From: Harmothoe impar
Taxonomy: Eukaryota; Annelida; Polychaeta; Phyllodocida; Polynoidae
Direction of reading: 5' to 3'
DNA: 64,000 nucleotides
Assembly: GCA_947462335.1 (NCBI GenBank)
Contig: OX381720.1
Span: 60,350,233-60,414,232, forward strand
A model generated the notes under the pieces. The model was not told the origin of the DNA. It searched no databases and saw only the letters and a list, made by a program, of their open reading frames with translations. The number at the start of each line of letters is the position of its first letter. Positions within the stretch are counted from its first letter, which is position 1. This document shows, piece after piece, positions 37,560 to 49,785 of the stretch. Position numbers and translations under genes: made by a program.

Positions 37560-38880
37560 CTAGGCACAGAAATCTGTACAGGACTAGGTACCACCAGGAC
37601 CCTTACCTAGTAAAAGCAGGAGTCTGTGTAGGACTAGGTACCACCAGGACCCTTACCTAGTTGTGGCAGGAGTCCGTGTAGGACCAGGTACCACCAGGAC
37701 CCTAACCTAGTTGTGGCAGGAGTCTGTGTAGGACTAGGTACCACCTGGACCCTTACATAGTTGTGACAGGAGTCTGTACAGGACTAGGTACCACCAGGAC
37801 CCTAACCTAGTTGTGGCAGGAGTCTGTGTAGGACTAGGTACCACCAGGACCCTTACCTAGTTGTGGCAGGCGTCTGTGTAGGACTACGTACCACCAGGAC
37901 CCGTACCTAGTTGTGGCAGGAGTCTGTACAGGACTAGGTACCACCAGGACCCTCACCTAGTTGTGGCAGGAGTCTGTACAGGACTAGGTACCACCAGGAC
38001 CCTTTAATACCTAATTGTGGCAGGAGTCTGTACAGGACTAGGTACCACCAGGACCCTTACCTAGTGGTGGCAGGAGTCTGTGTAGGACCAGGACCCTTAC
38101 CTAGTTGTGGCAGGAGTCTGTACAGGACCAGGTACCACCAGGACCCTTACCTAGTTGTGGCAGGAGTCTGTGTAGGACCAGGTACCACCAGGACCCTTAC
38201 CTAGTGGTGGCAGGCGTCTGTGTAGGACTAGGTACCACCAGGACCCTTACCTAGTTGTGGCAGGAGTCTGTACAGGACCTGGTACCACCAGGACCCTTAC
38301 CTAGTTGTGGCAGGAGTCTGGGTAGGACTATAGGTACCACCAGGACCCTTACCTAGTTGTGACAGGAGTCTGTGTAGGACCAGGACCCTTACCTAGTTGT
38401 GGCAGGAGTCTGTACAGGACCAGGTACCACCAGGACCCTTACCTAGTTGTGGCAGGAGTCTGTGTAGGACCAGGTACCACCAGGACCCTTACCTAGTTGT
38501 GGCAGGAGTCTGTGTAGGACCAGGTACCACCAGGACACTTACCTAGTTGTGGCAGGAGTCTGTGTAGGACTAGGTACCAGCAGGACCCTTACCTACTTGT
38601 GGCAGGCGTCTGTGTAGGACTAGGTACCAGCAGGACCCTGACCTAGTTGTGGCAGGAGTCTGTACATGACTAGGTACCACCAGGACCCTTACCTAGTTGT
38701 GGCAGGAGTCTGTACAGGACCATGTACCACCGGGACCCTTACCTAGTGGTGGCAGGAGTCTGTGTAGGACCAGGTACCACCAGGACCCTTACCTAGTTGT
38801 GGCAGGAGTCTGTACAGGACCATGTACCACCGGGACCCTTACCTAGTGGTGGCAGGAGTCTGTGTAGGACTATAGGTACC
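37560..38880. repeat. 50-bp satellite, about 26 copies
   Basis: Unit: AGTCTGTGTAGGACTAGGTA, then CCACCAGGACCCTTACCTAG, then TTGTGGCAGG. Unit starts 50 bp apart (37621, 37671) fix the period. Two sub-variants (TGTGTAGG and TGTACAGG) alternate irregularly, and some units lack the ACTAGGTACCACC segment. Confidence 0.97.
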
Positions 38881-39129
38881 ACTGTACCCCAATCCCATGT
38901 TGTTTTACCCCAGCCTCCCCCTGCACCCATACAGCCTGTCTGAGACTAGATAACAGCACCTCCTTTCTGTTTTAACTATTTTCCCTTCCCCTCAGCACCA
39001 GCCTACAGTGTGTTGATTATTGGTTTAATTAACTCGGCACTGCAGGGCTGGGGAGTGTTAGCGACATGTTTTATAAGGACACCAGTCGTGGTGAGATTGG
39101 GTGTGTCTGATGGGACACGTTTACAGCCC

Positions 39130-39290
39130 GTAACCCTCTAAGGACGGCATGTCACTAAAAGATGACATTTGTCGTCAAGATTCACCAATGCAGCCCAGGT
39201 AAGTAACTCACCGGTGCTGAATTGGTGCATCATGTCCACCCTTCAAGAGTGTCTGAACCCTGTAGGGTTGCCTAGACGCTTTAAGTTGAA
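39130..39290. repeat. Interspersed repeat family A, copy 6
   Basis: CCCTCTAAGGACGGCATGTC, TTGTCGTCAAGATTCACCAA, GTAAGTAACTCACCGGTGCT and a GAACCCTGTAGGGTT end are family A words. Confidence 0.6.
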
Positions 39291-41095
39291 AATAGACCCT
39301 CGTGGGAGTCACCCCGGTTCAGAGGGCCCTATAGTTTCAAAGTCTCTTGTGCAGGGGGTCCTAGTTCTAATGCCCCAATTTAGAGGACCCTCTAAATTAG
39401 GGCCCTCTGAAATGGGAACTCCAAAAAAGGGTCCATGAAGTCAAGGTAAGGCTGAGCTAATCTGGACTCCAATTGGTAGTCTTGGGCAATAATGACCAGA
39501 TCCCAGGTCTGGGTAAGCCCAACTTGCACACTTTTATGCAGTACTTTCATGTCTTATAACGTCTACGGGTGAGACAGGTCCCCTATCAGTCTTATCAGTG
39601 ACCATTGTTCTGGGGTGTTGAGGGGGTTGATAAGAGATTACCCATAGTCCTCTGCCAAATCCAATATGGCCGTCGCGGGTGTTCTGCCCCAATATGGCGG
39701 CCCCACGCCCCAATCTAGGGCAAAAAGGTGTTATACATGAGAGAACGGCCACTTGGCCAGTTTGACCCCCCCCCTCCCGAGGCAGTTCTCTGAGGGGTGG
39801 TGCTGGGGGGCTCTATGTCTAGGGCCTTACCAGATCCTGCTACTGTGTAAAGGTAGACGCCAGAATTTTGATCTACCAACAATTTTGGGAATATATTAGT
39901 TTGATACATAATGGTATAATAAAAGCAAAAAAAATCAATACTTCATAGTGCTAGATTTTCATATATATTGGCAATTGAAGATAGGACACCCTTAACAATA
40001 GCCGGCTATGGGAAAATCCCCATTTTTTCAACATTTTTCAACATTTCGAAAAATTGACCAATAATATCTCAACCAAACTTCTCAGATATCTAGAGGATAT
40101 AATTAGTAGCACAATCAATCCAAAGAAATTAGTTGCCATAGGTGTAACTGGAAGGCCATGACTGCTTTAGGAGAAAAACATAAATCTAGAAAATTGTATT
40201 TTTTCTGCATTTTGCAACACAGAAAAGAAAATTGCCAACATTTTTTAACCAAAACTATAGCCATCTGTACATAAAATCATGTGATACATTTTACCATCAA
40301 AATAATAGTGATTCATTGATGAATTAATACAGTTTGGCAATCATTCAAATATTTTCTAGTTGGTCCAAACGCCTATAATAGAGTAGCGCATCTTTTAGCA
40401 ACAATGAAAAACAGTGACAAGATGTGTACATCCCTATGATATGGCATGTTAAGGGTTAGTAAAGGTGAGTTAGGACATATACAAGCGAGAAATATGCTTT
40501 TATCATGATTATAGGTAGTTTAATTTTTTGCCACCATGTGCCGTATGCGTAGACCCTGGCTTCTACCTTTAATACATAAACAGAGGTCCACGATGATCTG
40601 TCTGAATGACAGTTTTCTCCATGAGTGGTATCTTGGATCAAATCAGATGAGGCGGAGCCGAGTGTGATAGGCTCCGAGGTACCACAAGTGGAGAAACCAG
40701 GAATTCAGACTGATTAGAGTGGATCTCTGTGTTTATTTCATGCAATTATATCTAAAAATGATGTTTAAAGATTGGTTTCATAGCTATTTTAGGGACATCA
40801 TCATGGATAAACAGCCCATGGAGAATGAGCATCAGCTTCTTCACGGGGTGTGGAGAACGGCCATTCTAGTACTTAAGCATAGTAACTTTGTTTGTCCACA
40901 TGAAATACAGAGTCTATGTCCCCCACCAGCCGCGTGATGAGCAGCAGACCCTGGGTATGGATTGTGTTTTATAATGATGTACTTGTACTGAGTCAGTACA
41001 GCAGCTACTCCACAGTCTGATACATGAGACATGCATGTGGGTGTTACAACTATGGACATGTCAACAATTAACTGACACATTGAGGCAATTATATA
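39291..41095. other. Gene-free stretch
   Basis: Small hairpin CCAATTTAGAGG/CCTCTAAATTAGG near 39377-39401 and a C-run at 39767. AT-rich from 39900 to 40500. Open frames of 60-85 residues carry no recognisable domain. Confidence 0.5.
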
Positions 41096-41097
41096 CA

Positions 41098-41345
41098 TAT
41101 ACCGGGTCTAGCCAAACAGTGCCGGGTCCCCCTATTTTTTCCAATTTCCTGGTAATTTTGCTATTTTCCAGTTTTTACGGTTTGTAAATCGGACAATTAT
41201 TAAGCATTTTAGAGCGAAAACTCTCAAATCAGGCCTAAAATGGTGAAAAAAAAAAAGCAAAAAAAAAGCAAAAAAATCGGCCGGCCGGGCCTAGCTTTTC
41301 AGACCATGTTACCGGAAGCCAACCTTTTTTTTATTTTGGCCAAAT
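41098..41345 (+). mobile_element. Interspersed repeat family E, copy 3
   Basis: Same orientation as copy 2: CCGGGTCTAGCCAAACAGTG, AATCGGACAATTATTAAGCA, ATCGGCCGGCCGGGCCTAGC and CCATGTTACCGGAAGCCAAC in order. It is the most complete copy of this orientation. Confidence 0.7.
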
Positions 41346-42100
41346 CTGTTCTGCAGTAGATTCTACTGTAGATCTACAGAAGTTCTACTGTGTACCTACA
41401 CTTACTATTTACAGTGTACGGCCATCGCCGCTCTGCCGTTCGGGCCTTCTTTAATGCCTGTCCGTCTGATTTGATTTTGATTTGATTCAAATTACTACAT
41501 CTTTTCATGTTCATCTACCCCTTTGTCTTGTCCTCCATGTAGTGTCTCCCTCCCCGCATTCTTAAAGGCTAGCTGATGGTTTATTCAATATGGAGTAAAA
41601 AATGAAGGTGGAATGCTAATAAAGAAAAGTGAGGACAGAAAATGAAAAAGAAATCTATTATTTCCTCATTTCAGTAGTTAAGGCCTGGGATTAAAACATG
41701 GAGCGTTTGATTTCATTTTCGTTTATTGTTTAAAAGAACTCTGATGAATTCATTGGAATGTGGGTTTTTCATGTAACATGTGGAACTGCGCAGAAATGGA
41801 ATCTAACACTCATTTACGTGTATTTATTGCCTAACATTGATAAAAAATATCAATGTAAAAGGGCAATTGCACATTTCGGTTTTTCATTGATTTTCATCAT
41901 GTTGAGGTGAATCGTTATGTTGGTTTTAATTTTATTGCATTTACATTTAAAGATCTTCTATTAAATCGGTCTGCGGTTCATTGTTGGCGACCTGGACTCC
42001 CTTTTGACGCTGTTTCTTCTCCCTGTGTACCAGCGCATTGCCACGCATGTGCTGGTATGTGGAGTGGTGGTGGCCCCGTGTCCATGGTACAGCACGTGAT

Positions 42101-42131
<31 letters not shown>

Positions 42132-43190
42132 TTATAAATAGCTATTGATTTCTATTTTATGATGATGTTCCGAGTCAATATTATAGCTCGGCCTTGGTAT
42201 AACATGTGGATATTGGGCCATGGGTATAACTATGGGCATCTCAGCCTTTTTCTGATCCATTCTTGATATTTCAACAAGGAACGCCATCCGTGTTACATGA
42301 TTGATATTGTTTGAATTATGATGTCTTTTTTTGTCCCTCTTCCTTTATTTCTCCTCCTTCGTTTCAGAAATTGCCCCGTGTACTTAAGTTAATGGACAAT
42401 TTATTCAATACTGAGTAAGAAAGGAGGCGCCATTTTAATGGAAAAAGGGATTTGATTCACCATATTCATTTTGTGCAGAGAGAATTCTATTAATTTAGTT
42501 TTAATGTGTTCTTTTTGTAGTACCTCTGTTTTAATATCCACGCAGAGACCTGTATTGACATCTATTCATCAATTTATCTCTGATGGAGAATTTCAACCCA
42601 ACAATGCAATCCACATTTTTGATTTTCATAGCATACGCTCTTCACACTGTGACAATATGATATTGAAAGGTATGGGATGATCAAATACATTTCATGGCCA
42701 TTCAGAGTTCAGATAGGGGTGACATGGTATCTAGTTCCAGCCCTGTTCAATGTATTTCTATTGAGTGCAAGTTAATTCAGTCACGCCAAAAGTCACACCA
42801 TGGGCTTCAATTTGACAGTTATGTTTTGACAAATATAAGTGAAATTCAAGGGAATAAGAATGAAGAAAGGTTTACAATATATAAAGTGTGTTTTTCTGAA
42901 CATTCTGACAAATTTCTAAGAAAGTTTATTTTAGAGCTCCAGTAACCGTTCTTATAATCGATCTTAAACATAATGCCATGAGTCAAATGGAAAGGTTCAT
43001 ACGAATTGTCCACAACTGAGAGTTATCTCAAATGGTTAAGCCACTTGGGTTAACTCTTAGTAGTGAACAATTCTCATGACCAGTTTCTCATCTAGTATGT
43101 CACTGGTGTACTTCAGTACCACATCCCCACTACCATGCACCCCCCCCGCGTCACACATGCGCCCAGCTAAGTGATTGTGTCAAGTTGTTG
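41346..43190. other. Gene-free stretch with an AGC microsatellite
   Basis: (AGC)n at 42101-42131. Two diverged blocks around GTTTATTCAATATGGAGTAA (41579) and AATTTATTCAATACTGAGTA (42397) hint at an old duplication. The 83-residue frame at 42694-42945 has no domain. Confidence 0.5.
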
Positions 43191-43249
43191 CGGCCCGCCA
43201 TCAAAGACCGTCCTACAGCCTCTTTGTGGTGGTGGGAAGCCAGCTGCCT

Positions 43250-45835
43250 GCTCCGTGTCTACATGCAGCCTCTACATGTGGCTTCTGGGGTGCCTTTTAC
43301 ACAGGGCTTCCGCTTCTTCATATAGCTTCTACAGTGGCTTCTACATGGGTTTCCACAGAGGTTTTTTATGCAAGGCTTCTACAGTGACTTATATATAGAC
43401 TTTCTGCTTGTTATGTGTTTTATACATAGGGTTTCTACATGTGGCTTCTACACAGGGTTTCTACAGTGGCTTCTACAGTGGCTTCTGTGGTCCCTTTTTT
43501 AAAGAGCTTCTACATATAGCTTCTACAGTGGTTTCTACATATGGCCTCTACATAGGCTACTACATCTATAGTTGCTCGGTTATGGAGTTTCTATATGGGG
43601 CTTCAGTAGTGGCTTTAGTGTCTATATGTGGCTTCTAATGTGGCTTCCATGGTGCCTTTTACGCAGGGCATCTACACAGGACTTTAATAGTGGCTTCTGT
43701 ACCCCTGCTTCTCCATATGGCTTCTACAGTGCCTTCTAGCATGGCTTCTAGGGCTTCTAGCATGGCTTCTAGCATTGCTTCTACAGTGGCTTCTATGCAG
43801 GGCTTCTACAGTGACTTCTATACAGACTTTCTGCTTGTGGCTGCTGTTATGGGTTTTATACATAGAGGCTTTAGCTGTGGCTCCTACACAGGGCTTCTAG
43901 AGTGGCTTCTGGAGTGGCTTCTAGAGTGGCTTCTAGAGTGGCTTCTAGAGTTGCTTCTAGAGTGGCTTCTAGAGTGGATTTCACACTGGCCTCTACAGAG
44001 GCTTCTACATGTGGCTTCTACAGTGGCTTCTACATGGGTTTCTACGGTGGCTTTTACCTCCGCTTCTACATGTGGCTTCTGGATTCTGTTGTTGCTTCTA
44101 CAGGGGCTTCTATGCAGGCCTTCTACAGTGCCTTCTATATAGACTTTCTGCTTCTGTTATGGGTTTTAGCATAGGGGTTCAGCTGTGGCTTCTACACTAG
44201 GCTTCTAGAGTGGCTTCCACATGGGGTTCTACATGGCTTTTACCTCCAATTCTACATATGGCTTCTACAGTGGCTTCGATGCAGGCCTTCTACAGTGACT
44301 TCTGTATAGACTTTCTGCTTGTTATGGGTTTTATACATAGGGATTCTACGTGTGGCTTCTAAACAGGGTTTCTACACTGGCTTCTACAGTGGCTTCTAGG
44401 GTGGCTTCTACAGTGACTTCTACAGTGGCCTTTACAGTGGCTTCTACAGTGGCTTCTACAGTGGCTTCTACAGTGGCTTCTACAGTGGATTTTACAGTGG
44501 CTTCTACACTGGCTTCTACACTGGCCTCTACAGTGGCTTCTACATGTGGCTTCTATAGTGGCTTCTACATGAGTTTCTACAGTGGCTTTTACCTCCGCTT
44601 CTACATGTGGCTTCTGGATTCTGTTGTTGCTTCTACAGTGGCTTCTATGCAGGACTTCTACAGTTACTTCTATATAGACTTTCTGCTTGTTATGGGTTTT
44701 ATACATAGGGATTCTACGTGTGGCTTCTAAACAGGGTTTCTACACTGGTTTCTACAGTGGCTTCTAGGGTGGCTTCTACAGTGACTTCTACAGTGGCCTT
44801 TACAGTGGCTTCTACAGTGGCTTCTACAGTGGCTTCTACAGTGGCTTCTACAGTGGATTTTACAGTGGCTTCTACACTGGCTTCTACACTGGCCTCTACA
44901 GTGGCTTCTACATGTGGCTTCTATAGTGGCTTCTACATGAGTTTCTACAGTGGCTTTTACCTCCGCTTCTACATGTGGCTTCTGGATTCTGTTGTTGCTT
45001 CTACAGTGGCTTCTATGCAGGACTTCTACAGTTACTTCTATATAGACTTTCTGCTTGTTATGGGTTTTAACATAGGGGTTCAGCTGTGGCATTCTACACA
45101 GGGCTTCTACAGTGGCTTCCACATGGGGTTCTACATGGCTTTTACCTCCAATTCTGCATATGGCTTCTACAGCGGCTTCTACACTAGGCTTCTACAGTGA
45201 CTTCTATACAGACTTTCTGCTTCTGTTATGGGTTTTATACATAAGGGTTCAGCTGTGGCTTCTACACTAGGCTTCTACAGTGGCTTCTACATGGGATTCT
45301 ACAGTTGCTTCTACACTGGCTTCTAGAGTGACTTCTACAGTAGCCTTTACACTGGCTTCTACAGTGACTTCTACATGTGGCTTCTACATTGGATTCTACA
45401 TGCGGCTTATACAGTGGCTTCTACACTGGCTTCGACACTGGATTCTACATGCGGCTTATATAGTGACTTCTACACGTGGCTTCTACAGTGGCTTTTACCT
45501 CTGATTCTACATATGACAGTGGCTTCTATGCAGGACTTCTACAGTGACTTCTATATAGACTTTCTGCACGAGGCTTCGATTCTAGCATGGCTTCTAGAGT
45601 GACTTTCCACATGTGGCTTTTGTAATGGCTTCTGTCATGGGATTTCTACAATGGCTTCAGTAGTGGCTCTTGTAGTGGCTTCTGTAGTGGCTTCAGTAAA
45701 AGCGTCAGAGCCAGCTTGTGTTGTGGCTTTTGTTATGGCTCCAGTGTGACTTCTGTTGTTGCTCCTGTTGTGGCCTCAATAAGGGCCTCTGTAATGGCTT
45801 CTGCTGTGACTTTTGTTGTGGCTTCAGTCTAGACT
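43250..45835. repeat. 12-bp minisatellite array (GGCTTCTACAGT), about 2.6 kb
   Basis: A 12-bp unit repeats about 200 times with substitutions and short interruptions. Because 12 is a multiple of 3, long frames persist on both strands with peptides such as VASTVAST, GFYSGFYS and (minus) HCRSHCRS. They shift frame between blocks and have no signal or domain, so they are non-genic. Between 44341 and about 45076 two nearly identical 368-bp higher-order units stand in tandem (GGATTCTACGTGTGGCTTCT at 44341 and 44709). Confidence 0.95.
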
Positions 45836-46194
45836 GTTTTTAATGTGTACTCTGTTTTTTCTCAGGGCATGCTGACACAGGGGGAAACAAATAGATAAAC
45901 CGTATTCGATGTAATTAGCCCACACTGCGCTTAGAAAATTACTATGGACACCTTTTAGTAGTTAAAATTTAATTTGGGTAAAGAATTGAGATAATTTTGG
46001 TTATTTCTAGTACAAGAATCGGCCAAAAACGGGGTGTGTGCGCTTATTAGGGGGTGTGCGCTTATTAGGTCAAATATGGTATACATATTTTATGTCTTGC
46101 CTCTGTGGCTGGATTGATCTGATTTCTATTTCCTTCATACCTCCCAATGTCAGTTTCTGACAGCATTGTAATAATGCCACATCATGTATAGGAA
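45836..46194. other. Gene-free stretch
   Basis: Contains the duplicated GGTGTGTGCGCTTATTAGGG words near 46032-46068, like the repeat at 2640-2800. Nothing else recognisable. Confidence 0.5.
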
Positions 46195-46385
46195 TCTGGA
46201 GCTATACCCTGTGGGTCTGCCATTTTATATTTCGCTGGTTGTGGTTAAACCAACTGATAAGACATCCCGCTATGGGTACAAATAGGGGACAAACAGGGGA
46301 CAGGCTAGTAACAGTCTTATCAGCGCTTATCAGTGCTGGCTGCCGCAAAGAGCTCCAGTCCCGACTAAGCCCTATACACTGTATT
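46195..46385 (+). repeat. Interspersed repeat family C, copy 2
   Basis: GTGGGTCTGCCATTTTATAT, TTTCGCTGG, CTTATCAGCGCTTATCAGTG and CTAAGCCCTATACAC match 5156-5350 in order. Confidence 0.65.
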
Positions 46386-46574
46386 TTGTCTTGGCTCTGC
46401 AGCATAATTTACACTCCCAGTTATGGTTTGCCGCGCACTGTGCACAGCATAGGGTTTCTATTATTTGTGAATTATTGTGTTTTGTGACTTGACCAGAGTC
46501 CAAGTCTAGACCAGACACCTGGCCTGCATTGATCTGCCAGCCTGCCCCCTCCCTCCCCATCACATCCTGCTTGA

Positions 46575-46780
46575 CCCTAACCCTTTAATGGTCACATAAT
46601 GCTTTAATGTGCTTTGCCTTTGTCTTCATGATGCAGGAATGCAGGCTTAGCGAGTCACTCAATAGTACTGCATACATGCCTTACACCGACCCTTGGCAGA
46701 ATGCAGTCAGAGAAACAGTGCTGTTACTTCATGATGATACAGGACATGAATATATCAAAGCACTATGTGGACCTAAAACG
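46575..46780. repeat. Interspersed repeat family A, copy 7
   Basis: CTAACCCTTTAATGGTCACA, GTCTTCATGATGCAGGAATG, GCGAGTCACTCAATAGTACT and an ending with AAAGCACTATGTGGACC. Diverged. Confidence 0.5.
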
Positions 46781-47560
46781 GTGGACAGAGCCATGGACCT
46801 CCGATCAAGCTAATTACCCAAGGCTTAGCAAGCTGTGGCCTACCTATAGACAGGATCTATAGACGGGCTGATTATTGGACACCCTGCCCCCCCCCCCCCC
46901 CACACACACAGGTTAGCTGACCCCTGGCGCCATCTGGCGGATGGTGGGGAGCAGTACGCCGTATAGTCTATACCTTTTGGTGTGGGTTAAATGACTAAAT
47001 GGGTCCAGGACCACTTGCAGTAATGGAAATCAATGTCGGCCAGATTTCTGGTGTTAACTTGGCCACTGGTCAGAGGGTCACACCATATCCCTTATAACAC
47101 AGGCGGCAGCACTCCTTGTGTGACCATACTCATATTGCCATGTGACACATTATGGAGTTGAGTCGGCAGAATCGGCCGTGATTTTTTCTGTCGGGTGAGA
47201 TTCCCCCATAAGTTTAACATTACAGACTTTTATCGGATGACAGAATCACAGCCGACCGACGGCAGTGGAATACTGCCTATATGCAAAGTATTTCAAACAA
47301 AGCCAAATATGCAGGGCACCTTTACTACACCCCACACAAGAACACAATCATATACAAAAGGAGCAGTAAAGCAACATACATCCGACACAGGTTTTTCAGG
47401 CATCACTCTATCAATACAGATATTTAGCAACTCCTATTAATTTACATTTGCTAGGTAGATTTATAGGCAAGTTTCGTCACTTGCATATGCAATTTTAACA
47501 TGTCCTCACAGCGCTATGCCACATCCAATTCAAGAGAACATTGAATAGATGCATGAATAT
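46781..47560. other. Gene-free stretch with a C-run
   Basis: C-run at 46888-46901 followed by ACACACACA. The 81-residue frame at 47195-47440 has no recognisable domain. Confidence 0.5.
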
Positions 47561-47562
47561 CA

Positions 47563-47970
47563 ACCCTTTAAGGGCCGCACAGTGCTTTAATATCCTATGG
47601 CCGTCATGATGCCAGAATGCAGCCCTGGTGAGTAGACACACCAAGAGGCTCATTCAGAACAACTGACTTGTGCGTAGGGAACTGGTGACGAACCCTATTT
47701 GACGGCCACTAGTAAAATTTCTTTCGCAAGATTTCCTATACAAATGTATAGAAAATTAATGTAAATACCACATTTTGCCAGCTGCAAATACCCTCGTCAA
47801 TTGCAAATATTGAAATATTGACGAAAATCGCAATATGATGGCTGACGAGTCTGTTCTGAAAGAGCTTCCTGGGGTCTCTTTCAGAACAACTGCTGAAGGG
47901 GTGCATTAATGGATCATGTCGACAAAGGACATAACACATTACAGCACTATGCGGCCCTTGAAGGTTTACC
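47563..47970. repeat. Family A copy 8, interrupted by a short inverted-repeat insert
   Basis: CAACCCTTTAAGGGCCGCAC opens the copy, and GCACTATGCGGCCCTTGAAG closes it as the complement. The middle (about 47645-47885) is different DNA carrying TTCAGAACAACTG at both sides and an inverted TTCTGAAAGAG/CTCTTTCAGAA, so another element probably landed inside. Confidence 0.6.
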
Positions 47971-47976
47971 ACACTG

Positions 47977-48240
47977 CACTCAATAAGTAAACTTGTCTCC
48001 AGACTCTTCCGAGTGACTGTCATAAAATAAACGAGTCAAAAACTCATCTAAGTGACAAGGAAGCGGGTCTTCAAGCTGGAGATAGAAGGCCCACTTGGCA
48101 TATGCCAACCCAAAACCCAACATTTGCCAGCTCCAGATTCTATTTGTGGGATGGTAACCTGATAGGTTAGACAACTTTTGACTCGTTTATTTTATGATAG
48201 TCACTTCAACAAGTCTGGAGACAAGTTTACTTTTTCAGTG
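47977..48240. mobile_element. MITE family B, copy 1
   Basis: The termini CACTCAATAAGTAAACTTGT and ACAAGTTTACTTTTTCAGTG are inverted. Subterminal CTGTCATAAAATAAACGAGT is matched by ACTCGTTTATTTTATGATAG. The middle holds GGTTACCATCCCAC-type sequence and GACCCGCTTCCTTGTCACTT in complement. It lies directly next to the end of family A copy 8. Confidence 0.85.
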
Positions 48241-48299
48241 CGGTAAAGTGGTATGTCTCCGTCCTGTCTGGGGACCAGGTCAGTCACAACTGATGCCTC

Positions 48300-48390
48300 A
48301 CTTCTCACCAGGCACAATTCAAGTATAGTCGGCCTTCAACTTCCTCGAAATAGGAAAATGCAAGGAAAAATGTGTGAGTAAGCAAATCGG
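48300..48390 (-). repeat. Repeat family F, copy 2 (truncated)
   Basis: TATAGTCGGCCTTCAACTTC, CTCGAAATAGGAAAATGCAA and GAAAAATGTGTGAG match one end of family F. The GGGTA-rich minisatellite starts where the match ends. Confidence 0.55.
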
Positions 48391-48650
48391 TAGGGTAGAG
48401 TAGGGTAGGGTAGACAAGAGTATGATAGGGTAGGGTAGGGTAAGGAATGTTGATAAGGAAAGGGTAAGATAGGGTAAGGTAGCTTAGGGTAGGGTGGGAC
48501 AGGGATGGGACAGGGGTGGGACAGGGATGGGACAGGGATGGGACAGGGATGGGACAGGGATGGGACAGGGATGGGACAGGGATGGGACAGGGATGGGACA
48601 GGGATGGGACAGCGATGGGACGGAGGGGTAGAGTGCGGTAGGGTGACATA
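48391..48650. repeat. GGGTA and 11-bp GGGACAGGGAT minisatellites
   Basis: Irregular TAGGGTAGGG units (48391-48495), then about 11 copies of GGGACAGGGAT (48495-48622), then GGTAGGGT-like units. These are not perfect telomeric repeats. Confidence 0.9.
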
Positions 48651-48844
48651 GGCTGAAGTAGGGCCTGCAAGTCGCAGTGAGGCATCACAAGACGAGGTGA
48701 TTTAGAGCGTCTTGAGGCCCGGTCCGTCTCCATCCGTCCGGTCCTCAGGGACATTTGTCTTTATCGACTCTCCCTCTCTGCAGGATCACGTGACCCTACC
48801 CCCTGGTATCTTTCCTTCTGCTGCCAGATACTTCTACAGGGAGG

Positions 48845-49070
48845 CGCTGGTGATCACCACTATGACCTTGACCTTGAATTTTGCTGGGTTTGGGCAATAC
48901 CTGCTGGTAGCTTGAAACCAGTGAAGAGAAACCAGTATGTATGATGGGAGTTCCCCACCATTCCTTCTGGTTTCAGTTCAGGTTTCTGTTTCCTGGTTCC
49001 AAGCTGACATCAGGGATTGCCCGAAGCCAGCAAAAGGTCAAGTTCAAGGTCATAGTGGTATTTACAAGTA
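48845..49070. mobile_element. Foldback MITE around ACCACTATGACCTTGAC
   Basis: The left arm has CCACTATGACCTTGACCTTG, GGGCAATACCTGCTGGTAGC and AAACCAG. The right arm has the complements (CAAGGTCATAGTGG, GGGATTGCCC, CTGGTTCC). About 225 bp, non-coding. Confidence 0.7.
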
Positions 49071-49204
49071 CTCTTTTGTGATTTATTCTGGCCTCCATTA
49101 GATGAAGGGCAATGGAATAAGTGGGGACTTGATGGAAGGCATGGGTTCCAGGGCTTTCAGTTTGGAGGACTATAGTTCAGAGGGTCCCAGTTCTAAGGAC
49201 CATG

Positions 49205-49560
49205 GTTGTCTGCTGGCAAGATGGCTGCCTATATTGGGTGACCAGATACAGTGATTTAGGAGGACAAGATGGCTTCCTACACAGGGTGACCAGATACAGT
49301 GATTTAGGAGGACAAGATGGCTGCCTACACAGGGTGACCAGATACAGTGATTTAGGGGGACAAGATGGCTGCCTACACAGGTTAACCTGTTATAGTTTTA
49401 TGGGGGAGAAGATGGCTGCCTACACAGGGTGACCTGTTATAGTTTTATGGGGGAGAAGATGGCTGCCTACACAGGGTAACCTGTTATAGTTTTATGGGGG
49501 AGAAGATGGCTGCCTACACAGGGTGACCATTGGCAGTGCTATAGGGGACAAGATGTGACA
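49205..49560. repeat. 48-bp satellite, about 7 copies
   Basis: Unit: AAGATGGCTGCCTACACAGG, GTGACCAGATACAGTGATTT and AGGAGGAC. Later units have changed to TAACCTGTTATAGTTTTATG. Confidence 0.9.
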
Positions 49561-49614
49561 ATGCTATAGGAGGACAAGATGGCTGCCTGCACAGGTTGCC
49601 CAGTTGCAGTGCTA

Positions 49615-49692
49615 TAAGGTAGGTGGGGTAGGGTGGGTTGCAGTGCTATAAGGTAGGTAGGGTAGGGTGGGTAGCGTGGGTAGGGTGGGCAG
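49615..49692. repeat. GGTAGGGT minisatellite
   Basis: Repeated GGTAGGTAGGGTAGGGTGGG with TTGCAGTGCTATAA as spacer. Confidence 0.8.
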
Positions 49693-49785
49693 CTGTCGCT
49701 AGTGTGCCGTGATTAAAGATACCTGCGTCACGTGATTGATTGGGGATCAATACCTGCATTTAGCTGCTGCTGCTACTACCAATGC

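Noticed and set aside
37560..38880. CRISPR-like regular array
   Set aside because: It is a head-to-tail 50-bp satellite without distinct spacers, in an animal genome with no cas genes; the same applies to the 44-, 48- and 67-bp arrays.
43690..45504. Long Ala/Ser/Thr/Val or Gly/Phe/Tyr/Ser frames (up to 160 residues) that look like structural repeat proteins
   Set aside because: They are translations of a 12-bp minisatellite, change frame between blocks, exist on both strands and lack start context, signal peptide or domains.
48391..48495. Internal telomere-like TAGGGT repeats
   Set aside because: Units are irregular GGGTA/TAGGGTAGGG, not perfect TTAGGG, and grade into an 11-bp minisatellite.
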